A DNA stretch of 64,000 nucleotides from Paenibacillus sp. FJAT-29882 (GTDB taxonomy: Bacteria > Bacillota > Bacilli > Bacillales > DSM-1321): positions 701,854 through 765,853 of the forward strand of contig NZ_LMVB01000001.1 of NCBI RefSeq assembly GCF_001510645.1, in the 5' to 3' direction. How positions within the stretch are numbered: the stretch's first letter is position 1; every line of letters begins with the position of its first letter. The notes under the pieces are model-generated. The model made no database searches. It was given only the letters and a program-made list of their open reading frames with translations, and was not told where the DNA came from. The translations under genes and the position numbers were made by a program. Shown here piece by piece: positions 28,091-36,151 of this stretch.

Positions 28091-29065
28091 ATGATCAAAC
28101 TGAAACAGACAAAAGGTTTTTGGCTCTCCATTCTATTCGCGTTCGTCTTGTTTACCATCGTCCAAGTCGTCATCTCAAGTGCGATGATTAATTTTTATTT
28201 CGTCAACATGATCTTAACGATGGGCATCTATATTATTCTTGCAGTAAGTCTGCATTTGATCATTGGCATTACCGGTCAATTTTCCATTGGGCATGCAGGC
28301 TTTCTTGCGGTCGGTGCTTACACGTCCGCGGTTTTTACGATGAAACTCGGTCAGCCGCTATTGATCGGTCTGATAGCTGGTGGACTTGCTGCGGCAATGG
28401 CTGGGATGCTGATCGGCATTCCGAGCCTTCGGTTAAAAGGAGACTATTTGGCGATTGCCACACTTGGTTTTGGTGAAATCGTTCGGATTACCTTTTTCAA
28501 TATCGATTATATCGGCGGACCAAGCGGCATGATGGTGTCACAATTAACCACATGGCCATGGGTATTTGGCTGTATGTTACTCACTATTTTAGTCATTCGA
28601 AACTTCACGAATTCCACGCACGGTCGGGCTTGTATCTCAGTTCGGGAAGATGAAATCGCCGCAGACGCCATGGGCATTAACACGACCTATTATAAAGTCG
28701 TCGCTTTTTTAATCGGTTCTTTCTTTGCTGGAGTGGGTGGCGCACTTTGGGCCCATAATTTTTACATTATTCAACCGAGCCAATTTGGATTTTTAAAGTC
28801 ATTTGATATTTTAATATTCGTCGTTCTTGGCGGGTTAGGGAGTATGAGTGGTGCCGTGATTGCCGCCATTTTACTCACACTCGTTTCCATGTTGTTAACG
28901 GAATACCCAGAAACAAGAATGATCATCTATAGCTTGATCTTGATTTTCACAATGCTGTATCGCCCGCGGGGATTGCTTGGCACGAAAGAAGTCACATCCT
29001 TATTTACGAACCGAAGAAATAAAAAAGGGGGACCTAAAGATGGAAACAGACACACCGTTGCTTAA
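28091..29065 (+). CDS. livM: Branched-chain amino-acid ABC transporter permease LivM
   Basis: 324 residues from the ATG at 28091, which has SD AAGGGAG; an upstream in-frame ATG at 28049 lies inside livH. It contains GQFSIGHAGFLAVGAYTSA and the EAA loop ISVREDEIAADAMGIN. Its 3' end overlaps livG by 26 bases, implying coupled translation. Confidence 0.95.
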   Translation: MIKLKQTKGFWLSILFAFVLFTIVQVVISSAMINFYFVNMILTMGIYIILAVSLHLIIGITGQFSIGHAGFLAVGAYTSAVFTMKLGQPLLIGLIAGGLAAAMAGMLIGIPSLRLKGDYLAIATLGFGEIVRITFFNIDYIGGPSGMMVSQLTTWPWVFGCMLLTILVIRNFTNSTHGRACISVREDEIAADAMGINTTYYKVVAFLIGSFFAGVGGALWAHNFYIIQPSQFGFLKSFDILIFVVLGGLGSMSGAVIAAILLTLVSMLLTEYPETRMIIYSLILIFTMLYRPRGLLGTKEVTSLFTNRRNKKGGPKDGNRHTVA

Positions 29066-29819
29066 AGTCGAACAAGTAGGAATCCGCTTTGGGGGCTTAA
29101 AGGCGGTGGCAGATGTGAATATGAAATTATATTCGGGGGAACTCGTCGGCTTAATTGGTCCAAATGGGGCCGGCAAGACGACGTTATTCAACTTGCTAAC
29201 AGGTGTATACGTGCCAACCGATGGGCGCATCTTTTTTAAAGGGGAAAACTTACGAAAACAACCTCCATATAAAATCACGAAAAAAGGCATCAGCCGTACG
29301 TTTCAAAATATCCGTTTATTCGAAGAACTATCTGTGATTGATAATGTAAAAGTTGCCTATCATTCGCTTGCCAAGCATTCAATTCTAAGTAGTATTTTAC
29401 GGTTGCCAAATCATTTTTCTGGTGAAAAGGAAATGGAAGAAAAGGCGTTGGAATTTCTAAAATTATTTAACTTAGATCAATATCGGGACGATAAAGCGAA
29501 AAACCTGCCATACGGACAACAGCGCCGACTTGAAATTGCCCGGGCGCTTGCAGCTAACCCAGAATTGTTGTTGCTCGATGAACCGGCTGCTGGAATGAAC
29601 CCAAAGGAAACGGCACAGCTGATGGAGTTGATTGCCTTCATTCGAGAAAAATTCAATTTAACGGTCTTGTTGATTGAGCATGATATGTCGCTCGTCATGG
29701 GTGTGTGTGAACGAATCTATGTGCTTGATCACGGACAGCTTATTGCCCATGGAACGCCTGAAGAAATCCGCAATCATCCGAAAGTCATCGAGGCATATCT
29801 CGGCGAGGAGGTGTCCTAA
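29040..29819 (+). CDS. livG: Branched-chain amino-acid ABC transporter ATPase LivG
   Basis: 259 residues from the ATG at 29040, with SD AAAGGGGG. It has Walker A GPNGAGKTT, signature LPYGQQRRLEIARAL, Walker B LLLLDEPAAGMN and a switch His (LIEHDM). The start lies within livM's last codons. The TAA stop shares a base with the ATG of livF. Confidence 0.96.
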   Translation: METDTPLLKVEQVGIRFGGLKAVADVNMKLYSGELVGLIGPNGAGKTTLFNLLTGVYVPTDGRIFFKGENLRKQPPYKITKKGISRTFQNIRLFEELSVIDNVKVAYHSLAKHSILSSILRLPNHFSGEKEMEEKALEFLKLFNLDQYRDDKAKNLPYGQQRRLEIARALAANPELLLLDEPAAGMNPKETAQLMELIAFIREKFNLTVLLIEHDMSLVMGVCERIYVLDHGQLIAHGTPEEIRNHPKVIEAYLGEEVS

Positions 29820-30526
29820 TGCTTACGATTGAGGATCTCAACGTGTATTATGGCAATATCCATGCTTTGAAGGGTGTTTCGCTTGAGATCAACGAAGGAG
29901 AAATCGTTACGCTGATTGGAGCGAATGGAGCTGGAAAGAGCACTTTGCTTAAAACGATTTCTGGCTTATTGAAACCGAAGCAAGGAAAAATCGTCTTTGA
30001 AGGGAAACCAATCGCAGCTAAAGCAGCCCAAACAATCGTGAAGCGTGGAATCTCTCATGTTCCGGAAGGACGCCGTGTTTTTGCTAATATGACGGTAGGC
30101 GAAAACCTAGAACTAGGGGCCTTTTTACGAAAAGACAAAAAAGGAATCAAACAAGATCTGGAAATGGTGTACGATTTATTTCCGAGGCTATTAGAACGAT
30201 TGAAACAACAAGCGGGTACTTTATCGGGTGGTGAACAACAAATGCTTGCCATGGGCAGGGCCTTAATGGCGAAGCCGCGCTTGCTCTTGCTTGACGAACC
30301 ATCGATGGGCTTAGCACCATTGCTCGTGAAAACGATCTTTCGCATCATTGAAGAAATTAACGTATCTGGTACAACAGTTCTGTTAGTCGAACAAAATGCG
30401 AATCTAGCCCTATCCATCGCCGACCGTGCCTATGTCATGGAAACCGGCCGTATCGTTCTCTCAGGCAATGCCGAAGAACTTACCTCAAGCGAGAAAGTAA
30501 AAATGGCCTATCTTGGAGGGAACTAA
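29819..30526 (+). CDS. livF: Branched-chain amino-acid ABC transporter ATPase LivF
   Basis: 235 residues; Walker A GANGAGKST, signature LSGGEQQMLAMGRAL, Walker B LLLLDEPSMGLAP, switch LVEQN. It overlaps livG by one base (TAATG) with SD GAGGAGG. It is the last gene of the operon and is followed by a strong terminator. Confidence 0.97.
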   Translation: MLTIEDLNVYYGNIHALKGVSLEINEGEIVTLIGANGAGKSTLLKTISGLLKPKQGKIVFEGKPIAAKAAQTIVKRGISHVPEGRRVFANMTVGENLELGAFLRKDKKGIKQDLEMVYDLFPRLLERLKQQAGTLSGGEQQMLAMGRALMAKPRLLLLDEPSMGLAPLLVKTIFRIIEEINVSGTTVLLVEQNANLALSIADRAYVMETGRIVLSGNAEELTSSEKVKMAYLGGN

Positions 30527-30530
30527 TAGG

Positions 30531-30558
30531 AAACCGCCTTAGACATGAGGCGGTTTTT
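30531..30558 (+). terminator. Terminator of the liv operon
   Basis: AAACCGCCT and AGGCGGTTT pair around TAGACATG, followed by TTG. Confidence 0.9.
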
Positions 30559-30893
30559 GCGTACTTCACTATGTAGAAAAAATCAGTATTGGCTCCACCT
30601 ACGCCAATACCACGATAGCCACGCATGCTATCCACCTGAGTTTTAGTATAGGGATATATTGTTAATTTGATATAATGCTTGTATAAAGAAGTGTAAAAAA
30701 GTGGTGACGATTATTACAAATTTTCTCGCCGTGGCTGAATGATGCGGTGGGCGGAGTATAGAGGGGGAACATAGACTTTGGGGCGTGAAATTCCCTTACC
30801 GTTTCAATGATTACAAGCCAGAAATTACATTAGCGAGTGGGATTGATGTCATTACGTGCCACAAGTAGCTCGATGCACCTACCAACAAAAAAA
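30559..30893. other. Gene-poor stretch with a decayed coding fragment
   Basis: A stretch at 30755-30868 (+) reads as a short peptide ending GIDVITCHK and looks like the decayed end of some gene. No start, SD or match can be supported. A promoter-like TATAAT is at about 30671-30678. Nothing else is clear. Confidence 0.3.
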
Positions 30894-30914
30894 AGAAGGC
30901 CAAATGCCTTCGTT
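30888..30914 (-). terminator. Terminator of the riboswitch-controlled small ORF
   Basis: On the minus strand GAAGGCATTT and GGCCTTC form a hairpin followed by eight or more Ts. It lies 10-40 bases after the stop of the 41-codon ORF, in the correct orientation. Confidence 0.85.
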
Positions 30915-30924
30915 ATTCGTTCAG

Positions 30925-31050
30925 CTATGAGATTTTTTTTCGGCTTTTATTTCCGAATTTCACGTATGTATGACCGTCTTCAGATTTGAAAAATTTGATT
31001 CGAAAGAGCTTCAAAGGTGTCCAGACTTCTCTCATTTTATGTAAGGCCAT
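30925..31050 (-). CDS. 41-residue small protein under a c-di-GMP riboswitch
   Basis: Too short for usual gene calling. The ATG at 31050 has AAAGGATGAGG just upstream, and the stop at 30925-30927 is followed by a terminator; a c-di-GMP-I riboswitch lies directly upstream. The product is basic, with Trp, several Phe and a C-terminal Lys/Arg cluster (KSRKKIS), and no membrane helix or signal peptide. I do not recognise a family. A second in-frame ATG six codons later is possible. The complete unit promoter-riboswitch-SD-ORF-terminator argues that it is expressed. Confidence 0.65.
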   Translation of the reverse strand: MALHKMREVWTPLKLFRIKFFKSEDGHTYVKFGNKSRKKIS

Positions 31051-31065
31051 CTATCCTCATCCTTT

Positions 31066-31152
31066 TAGCGGTAGCACAGCCATCTTAGCATCTTTGCTTT
31101 AGACCTGTAACTTTGCGTCCTTATTTTTCAATAAGTTTGCCTTTCACAAAAT
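31066..31152 (-). ncRNA. Cyclic di-GMP-I (GEMM) riboswitch
   Basis: Read on the minus strand: GGCAAACTTATT, a GAAA tetraloop, AATAAGGACGCAAAG, then the P2 arm with GGTCTAAAGC...GCTAAGATGGC and the closing GTGCTACC. The invariant GGCAAAC, GGACGCAAAG and tetraloop/receptor parts of the GEMM-I aptamer are all there, and the P1b stem (CTTATT/AATAAG) is perfect. It ends about 5 bases before the SD of the 41-codon ORF, with no terminator between, so control is probably at translation initiation. Confidence 0.87.
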
Positions 31153-31170
31153 TATTCAACTTCTTAGAAA

Positions 31171-31200
31171 AGTATACCAATAAAAAGGCTAAAAGGTTAA
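31171..31200 (-). promoter_or_regulatory. Probable promoter of the riboswitch transcript
   Basis: On the minus strand TTAACC (31200-31195), 18 bases, TATACT (31176-31171). The start would fall ~10 bases before the aptamer. Confidence 0.55.
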
Positions 31201-31404
31201 TAATTCTTATCGGGAAAATGTGACATAAATCGACTATTAAGAAGCTGGAAACGATGGAAACATGTCGTACTCACCATTCGGTTAAAAGGTTGCCATGATG
31301 AGACGACTCTTTCACTGATCTGATATCTTAAAATGCAAACGCTTTACTTTTTCCTTCATTAATATAGATGTAGGAAAAAGCGTCCGTTATTCCGAATCGT
31401 AAAA
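31201..31404. other. Intergenic stretch upstream of the riboswitch promoter
   Basis: No gene. A 9-bp inverted repeat (CTTTTTCCT with AGGAAAAAG, about 31347-31380) could be a weak terminator. Confidence 0.3.
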
Positions 31405-31408
31405 CCGA

Positions 31409-31507
31409 GGCTGTGCCATAACGAAAGGGTCAGAACCACATATCTATTGTTTATCGGGGCGTGTACATGACGCAATAAACAATAGATAAAGTGTGAGATC
31501 AGATACT
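31409..31507. repeat. GGGTCAGA-type inverted-repeat element downstream of the SGNH-like gene
   Basis: Contains a perfect inner palindrome (TATCTATTGTTTAT with ATAAACAATAGATA) and outer arms AGGGTCAGAACCACA and TGTGAGATCAGAT. It is the same family as 27040-27152. It abuts the 3' end of the minus-strand gene and may act as its terminator. Confidence 0.75.
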
Positions 31508-31518
31508 TTTTGTGTTCC

Positions 31519-32289
31519 TTATGGCTTAGCAATGAAATAGTCGACTAAATAGCTACTCCACAGATCATATCCTGCTTCGTTCGGTGCACTCAAATCCTCG
31601 ATTAAATACTGTTTCAAGTCTTCAGATTGATCATCTGGCCAAGCTTGCCAATGATTCAAATAAGGGAGCTTCTCTTCCTCGGCGTATTTCTGGAGTGCTT
31701 CCACTTGGCGAGGATAGAACTTCGCGTTAAACAATGGGTAGGGCGGCTGCAAGATAACAGTTGTTGTCGGTTTACTTGCGCGAACTTCTGTGAGAATCGT
31801 TGTAATGTTCGCTAATGAATTCTCTGTAATCACTTCACCGTTATCATTTAGTGTAAATGGTTCAAGCAGGATCATGTCAGCTTTCGCTTCAATGAGATCT
31901 TTTTGTTTCTCTTGTTGAACAAAGGCCGTTGACGTGAGATCGTAATCAAGAACATCAATACGAATCGTCTCACCATACGTTTCTTTCATCGCTGAGATGA
32001 CCGCCTCTGTCCAATCCTTCTCCGTTTTGCTTTTGGCTCCGACGAGAAGAATCTGATAAGGCTCATCAGCTTTTAGTTTCTTTTCAAACTCTGCAACACT
32101 TTCCTTCGGCCAATTTTTTGTAAAGAGAAGCGAGGCTGTCGTGGACGCCTTATTATGGTCCTCCACTTTAACGGTGTTTACGTCAGCTGGATGATGATGC
32201 TTGGAAATTTGCTCGTTCCAATGCCTGTTTCCAAAGATCAGCACAGCTGCCACACAAACGAGTAATAATACAGTCAAAAAAACTTTCAT
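31519..32289 (-). CDS. Membrane-anchored SGNH/GDSL-hydrolase-like protein
   Basis: 256 residues from the ATG at 32289 (SD GGGGG); a longer frame from 32349 has no SD. An N-terminal hydrophobic helix (about residues 3-21) exports and anchors it. The rest resembles SGNH-fold proteins seen beside polysaccharide loci: a LLVGAKS nucleophile-like block, MILLEPF, VILQPPYP, and a C-terminal block with GYDLWSSYL. A classic catalytic DxxH is not obvious, so activity is uncertain. It is divergent from capA, with which it shares the 227-base control region. Confidence 0.65.
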   Translation of the reverse strand: MKVFLTVLLLVCVAAVLIFGNRHWNEQISKHHHPADVNTVKVEDHNKASTTASLLFTKNWPKESVAEFEKKLKADEPYQILLVGAKSKTEKDWTEAVISAMKETYGETIRIDVLDYDLTSTAFVQQEKQKDLIEAKADMILLEPFTLNDNGEVITENSLANITTILTEVRASKPTTTVILQPPYPLFNAKFYPRQVEALQKYAEEEKLPYLNHWQAWPDDQSEDLKQYLIEDLSAPNEAGYDLWSSYLVDYFIAKP

Positions 32290-32449
32290 GTGAACCCCCA
32301 ATGATGATTTTTCATAATTCAAATATAAGATACAAGTAAGTTCTACCAAAATTGAAATTACTCTACCAATTTCATAACAAAAGGTATAGTATTACAAAAG
32401 GGCTTGCATCTACTAAAAATGACATTTTCTCTTATGTTATGACAATAAA

Positions 32450-32487
32450 TCCTTTTTTACAACATAATGTATGCTATAATACTTACT
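32450..32487 (+). promoter_or_regulatory. Promoter of the first polysaccharide operon
   Basis: Extended -10 TGCTATAAT (32472-32480), with a poor -35 (CTTTTTT) 17 bases upstream. The start would be ~30 bases before the capA ATG. Confidence 0.65.
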
Positions 32488-32516
32488 AATTTTGTGCAAC
32501 CATCTAGGAGGAAAAA

Positions 32517-33263
32517 ATGGAAGAGACTATTAGTTTAAAAGAACTATTTTTAACATTGAAAAAAAGACTGGGATTAATCATCTCGATTACAGCATTGGCT
32601 GTCTTAGTGAGCGGAATCATCAGTTATTTTTTCTTAACCCCTATTTATCAAGCTTCAACCCAAATACTCGTCAATCAAGCGAAAAATGATCAATCCACCT
32701 ATAACGTTGGTGAAGTACAAACCAATCTACAGTTGATTAATACATACAATGTCATTATCAAGAGCCCAGCAATCCTTGATCTTGTCAACGATGAATTGAA
32801 GCTAGGGATGAGTGCGTCTGAATTGAACGAGAAAATTACCGTTCAAAGCGAACAAAACTCACAAGTTGTCAACATCTTTGTACAAGATGAGGATCCGGCA
32901 CAATCCGTATTGATTGCCAATAAAATCGCCGCCGTCTTTCAAAAAGAAATTGTCGATATTATGAGCGTGGACAATGTAAAAATCTTAGCTAAAGCAACTG
33001 TAGCGGAAAACCCAGCTCCGATTAAACCACAGCCACTTTTAAACATTGCGATTGCGATGGTTGTTGGCCTTATGGTAGGTGTCGGTCTTGCCTTTCTACT
33101 AGAATACTTAGATAACACAATCAAGACAGAACAAGATATTGAAAAGCAATTAGGACTGACCCTTCTAGGGACGATTTTAAATATGGACGATCAAGTGATT
33201 AGTGATAGAAGAAATAACCGTACTAGCAGAGCAGGAGTGAGAGTAAATGGCCTTGAAAAGTAA
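32517..33263 (+). CDS. capA: Wzz-type chain-length regulator / BY-kinase transmembrane modulator (copy 1)
   Basis: 248 residues. Two membrane helices (about 18-40 and 176-197) flank an extracytoplasmic Wzz domain. The second follows a Pro-rich stretch (NPAPIKPQP), and the cytoplasmic tail activates the kinase in trans. SD TAGGAGGAA. It overlaps capB by 17 bases. The paralogue at 60542 shares the frame MEETISxxxxFxTLKKR. Confidence 0.93.
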   Translation: MEETISLKELFLTLKKRLGLIISITALAVLVSGIISYFFLTPIYQASTQILVNQAKNDQSTYNVGEVQTNLQLINTYNVIIKSPAILDLVNDELKLGMSASELNEKITVQSEQNSQVVNIFVQDEDPAQSVLIANKIAAVFQKEIVDIMSVDNVKILAKATVAENPAPIKPQPLLNIAIAMVVGLMVGVGLAFLLEYLDNTIKTEQDIEKQLGLTLLGTILNMDDQVISDRRNNRTSRAGVRVNGLEK

Positions 33264-33954
33264 AAAGAAAACACTACTAAGTGATAACAAGAGAAAACTC
33301 ATAGCGAAATTTAATCCGAAATCTGCCATTTCTGAACAATACCGAACAATCCGAACGAATATCCAATTTTCCTCAGTCGATAAAGAAATCCGTTCAATCA
33401 TTGTCACTTCTTCATCACCTAGTGAAGGAAAATCAACAACGGTAGCCAACTTAGCGGTCGTCTTTGCTCAGCAAGGAAAAACGGTTTTACTAATTGACGG
33501 AGATATGAGAAAACCAACCGTTCATTATACTTTTAATAATTCCAATACATCTGGCTTAACGAATGTGCTCACAAGGCAAAAGGAATTGATGGACACCGTG
33601 ATTTCAACGGATGAAAAGAACCTGTTTGTACTTCCAAGTGGACCGATTCCACCGAATCCAGCAGAACTTCTCGCCTCTAAAGCGATGAAGGAACTAATGG
33701 CGAATGCTAAAGAGCAATTTGATCTTGTGTTATTCGATAGCCCACCGGTTCTAGCTGTAACAGATGCGCAAATTCTCGCTAATTTCTGTGATGGCACGAT
33801 TTTAGTTGTTTCAAGTGGGAAGACAGAATCAGAAGCAGCTCTGAAATCGAAGGAACTATTGCTCGCAGCTAATGCGAATCTACTAGGAGCCGTCTTAAAC
33901 AATAAGAAGAGCAATTCGGGTGATTACTACTATTATTACGGGACTAAAGATTGA
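33247..33954 (+). CDS. capB: Bacterial tyrosine kinase (BY-kinase, CapB/EpsB/YwqD type; copy 1)
   Basis: 235 residues. Walker [16 protein letters not shown], Walker A' [11 protein letters not shown], Walker [15 protein letters not shown], and a C-terminal Tyr cluster (DYYYYYG) for autophosphorylation. Works with CapA; controls polymer length and Ugd-like enzymes in related species. Starts within capA. Confidence 0.94.
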   Translation: MALKSKKKTLLSDNKRKLIAKFNPKSAISEQYRTIRTNIQFSSVDKEIRSIIVTSSSPSEGKSTTVANLAVVFAQQGKTVLLIDGDMRKPTVHYTFNNSNTSGLTNVLTRQKELMDTVISTDEKNLFVLPSGPIPPNPAELLASKAMKELMANAKEQFDLVLFDSPPVLAVTDAQILANFCDGTILVVSSGKTESEAALKSKELLLAANANLLGAVLNNKKSNSGDYYYYYGTKD

Positions 33955-34067
33955 CGTTTTGACAAGTCTTTAGAACTAGTATAGAGTAATATAATGCCAA
34001 AAAAATTACAGAAAATTGTCTAAAATGGTAAGAGATAATCAAAGCCTATCCGAGGAGATGTTTTTTT

Positions 34068-34835
34068 ATGATAGATATTCATTGTCACATATTACCTGGA
34101 ATCGATGATGGAGCCCAGCATGTCCCGGATAGCCTTGCTATGGCAAAACTTGCCGTGTCACAAGGGATCCACTCGATCATCGCCACACCACATCACAAAA
34201 ATGGAAAATATGAAAATACGAAACAAGACATTTTAAATAGAGTAGCAGAGTTAAATAAAAGATTAGTAGAGGAACAAATCCCGCTTAAGATTTTCCCAGG
34301 ACAGGAAAACCGAATCTATGGGGAGCTAGTAGAGGATTATCAATCAGGAGAAATCTTAACCGTAAATAATACGGGTACATATATCTTCATCGAACTTCCA
34401 TCTGGACATGTTCCACGATACACGGAACAGCTACTATATGATATACAAATGCAAGGCCTAACACCGATCATTGTCCATCCAGAACGAAATCAAGAACTAA
34501 TCACCAATCCAAACATGCTCTATCAATTCGTCAAAAAAGGCACCTTGACGCAAACGACAGCCGCAAGCGTTGCAGGAGGATTCGGCAAGAAAATCAAGAA
34601 ATTCTCCCTACAACTAATAGAAGCCAACCTAACTCATTTTATTGCCTCTGATGCTCATAACGTAACAACAAGAAGCTTCAAGCTGAACGAAGCCTATGAT
34701 TTGATTGAAGGGAAATATGGGGTCGATATGGTGCATTTGTTTATGGATAATGCTGAACTATTATTACAAGGAAAAACGGCATTCAAAGAAGTGCCACAGC
34801 AAATTACTCAGAAGAAATTCTTGGGGATTTTTTAA
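34068..34835 (+). CDS. capC: PHP-family protein-tyrosine phosphatase (CpsB/YwqE type; copy 1)
   Basis: 255 residues, beginning MIDIHCHILPGIDDGA, with further metal ligands in TPHH, PGQEN, HPERNQ and SDAHN. These manganese-dependent phosphatases dephosphorylate the CapB kinase. SD GAGGAG precedes the ATG. 28 bases after its stop begins a conserved structured RNA. Confidence 0.94.
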   Translation: MIDIHCHILPGIDDGAQHVPDSLAMAKLAVSQGIHSIIATPHHKNGKYENTKQDILNRVAELNKRLVEEQIPLKIFPGQENRIYGELVEDYQSGEILTVNNTGTYIFIELPSGHVPRYTEQLLYDIQMQGLTPIIVHPERNQELITNPNMLYQFVKKGTLTQTTAASVAGGFGKKIKKFSLQLIEANLTHFIASDAHNVTTRSFKLNEAYDLIEGKYGVDMVHLFMDNAELLLQGKTAFKEVPQQITQKKFLGIF

Positions 34836-34862
34836 TGTAAAACGACAACTTTACTATAATCA

Positions 34863-34990
34863 ACGGTAATACCTCCTATCCGTTATCGATGGGGGTACTC
34901 GGTCATGCTGTGGGACCCTTTTTTCTTTTAAGAGTCCTTAGACGCATTACGTCGTCAATAGTGTGGTGTGAGGGTGGGTTAAATGCCCGT
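34863..34990 (+). ncRNA. Conserved structured RNA element, candidate EAR/epsC type (copy 1)
   Basis: It is strongly similar to 59422-59534. Shared blocks in order: CTCCT, a GGAGG/GGGGG complement, ACTCG, GCTGTGGG, CCTTAGACGC, GTCGTCAA, AGTGTG, GAGG, GGGTTAAATGCCC. Two or three helices can be drawn (ACCTCC/GGGGGT; GACGC/GCGTC-like; GGG/CCC terminal loop). Position inside a polysaccharide operon, between the phosphatase and galU genes, fits the EPS-associated antitermination RNA known from B. subtilis eps. I cannot verify the family match from memory. Confidence 0.6.
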
Positions 34991-35068
34991 TTATTTTTTT
35001 GACTATATTTCTATTTTTTGTAAAAATACCAGATGAACCTTCTGTCTATATGTATCGGCTGGGTAGGA

Positions 35069-35141
35069 AGAAGGTTTAATACCTTCTTTAAATAGTTAAT
35101 GAAAGGACATGTTACGAACGTGACTTATCATTAGCTATTTA
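35069..35141 (+). promoter_or_regulatory. galU leader hairpins (copy 1)
   Basis: First a small perfect hairpin (AGAAGGT-ttaat-ACCTTCT). Then a long dyad: AAATAGTTAATGA...GACATGTTAC and GTGAC...TATCATTAGCTATTT (35091-35140). The second dyad is nearly identical ahead of the other galU gene at 63216-63266. It may be an attenuator or an mRNA-stability element. Confidence 0.65.
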
Positions 35142-35201
35142 CTTTTAAGGCACATACCCATATAAAATCATAACCTAAAAAAACAAGAGGAGGATTTCAT
35201 T

Positions 35202-36092
35202 GTGAAAAAAGTTCGTAAAGCGATTATCCCAGCTGCTGGACTAGGTACCCGCTTTCTACCAGCTACAAAAGCAATGCCGAAAGAAATGCTGCCAATCGTT
35301 GATAAACCAACGATACAGTACATAGTAGAAGAAGCAGTTGCATCGGGCATTGAAGATATCATCATTGTCACTGGTAAAGGCAAGCGGGCCATCGAAGATC
35401 ATTTTGATAATGCCTTTGAACTAGAAACAAACCTAATGGAGAAACAAAAATATGCATTACTCGAAAAAGTCCAAGCTCCTTCAAAGGTAGATATTCATTA
35501 TATCCGCCAAAAAGAACCTAAAGGATTAGGCCATGCGGTATGGTGTGCCCGTAAATTTATTGGCAACGAGCCATTTGCCGTTCTTCTAGGTGACGATATT
35601 GTCCAAGCAGAAACCCCTTGCTTAAAGCAATTAATGAATGAATATGACCAAACATTATCTTCTGTCATTGGCGTGCAAACTGTGCCTGAGAATGAAACAA
35701 ATCGCTATGGAATCATTGATCCCACTGAACAAAATGGCAGACGATATCAAGTGAGTAATTTTGTAGAGAAGCCAGCGATCGGAACCGCACCATCTAATTT
35801 AGCGATTATGGGCCGGTATATCTTAACGCCTGAAATTTTTATGTTCTTGGAGCAACAGGAAAAAGGTGCTGGTGGAGAAATTCAGTTAACGGATGCTATA
35901 CAAAAGCTAAATGAAATTCAACGAGTATTTGCTTATGATTTTGAAGGGAAACGGTATGATGTTGGGGAGAAGTTGGGGTTTGTGAAGACAACGGTAGAGT
36001 TTGCGTTGCAAAATGAAGAAATTAAAGCTGAGTTATTGGCGTTCTTAGAGCAAACTATTAAAGATATTTCTTCCAAAAACATCAAAGCGTAA
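35202..36092 (+). CDS. galU: UTP-glucose-1-phosphate uridylyltransferase (copy 1)
   Basis: Makes UDP-glucose from UTP and glucose-1-phosphate. 296 residues from a GTG start with SD AGGAGGA. It has the nucleotidyltransferase motif [35 protein letters not shown] and the [10 protein letters not shown]-terminus. The partial copy at 63330 is almost identical in protein sequence. With ugd at 50097 it can supply UDP-glucuronate. Confidence 0.96.
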   Translation: MKKVRKAIIPAAGLGTRFLPATKAMPKEMLPIVDKPTIQYIVEEAVASGIEDIIIVTGKGKRAIEDHFDNAFELETNLMEKQKYALLEKVQAPSKVDIHYIRQKEPKGLGHAVWCARKFIGNEPFAVLLGDDIVQAETPCLKQLMNEYDQTLSSVIGVQTVPENETNRYGIIDPTEQNGRRYQVSNFVEKPAIGTAPSNLAIMGRYILTPEIFMFLEQQEKGAGGEIQLTDAIQKLNEIQRVFAYDFEGKRYDVGEKLGFVKTTVEFALQNEEIKAELLAFLEQTIKDISSKNIKA

Positions 36093-36151
36093 CAACGAGT
36101 ATCATTCATAAACCGCGAAACATAAATTTTTAATAAAAGGGGGGATTGCTA

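Noticed and set aside
30755-30868. Possible small gene ending GIDVITCHK
   Set aside because: No start codon with SD in frame and a stop just upstream; treated as a decayed fragment.
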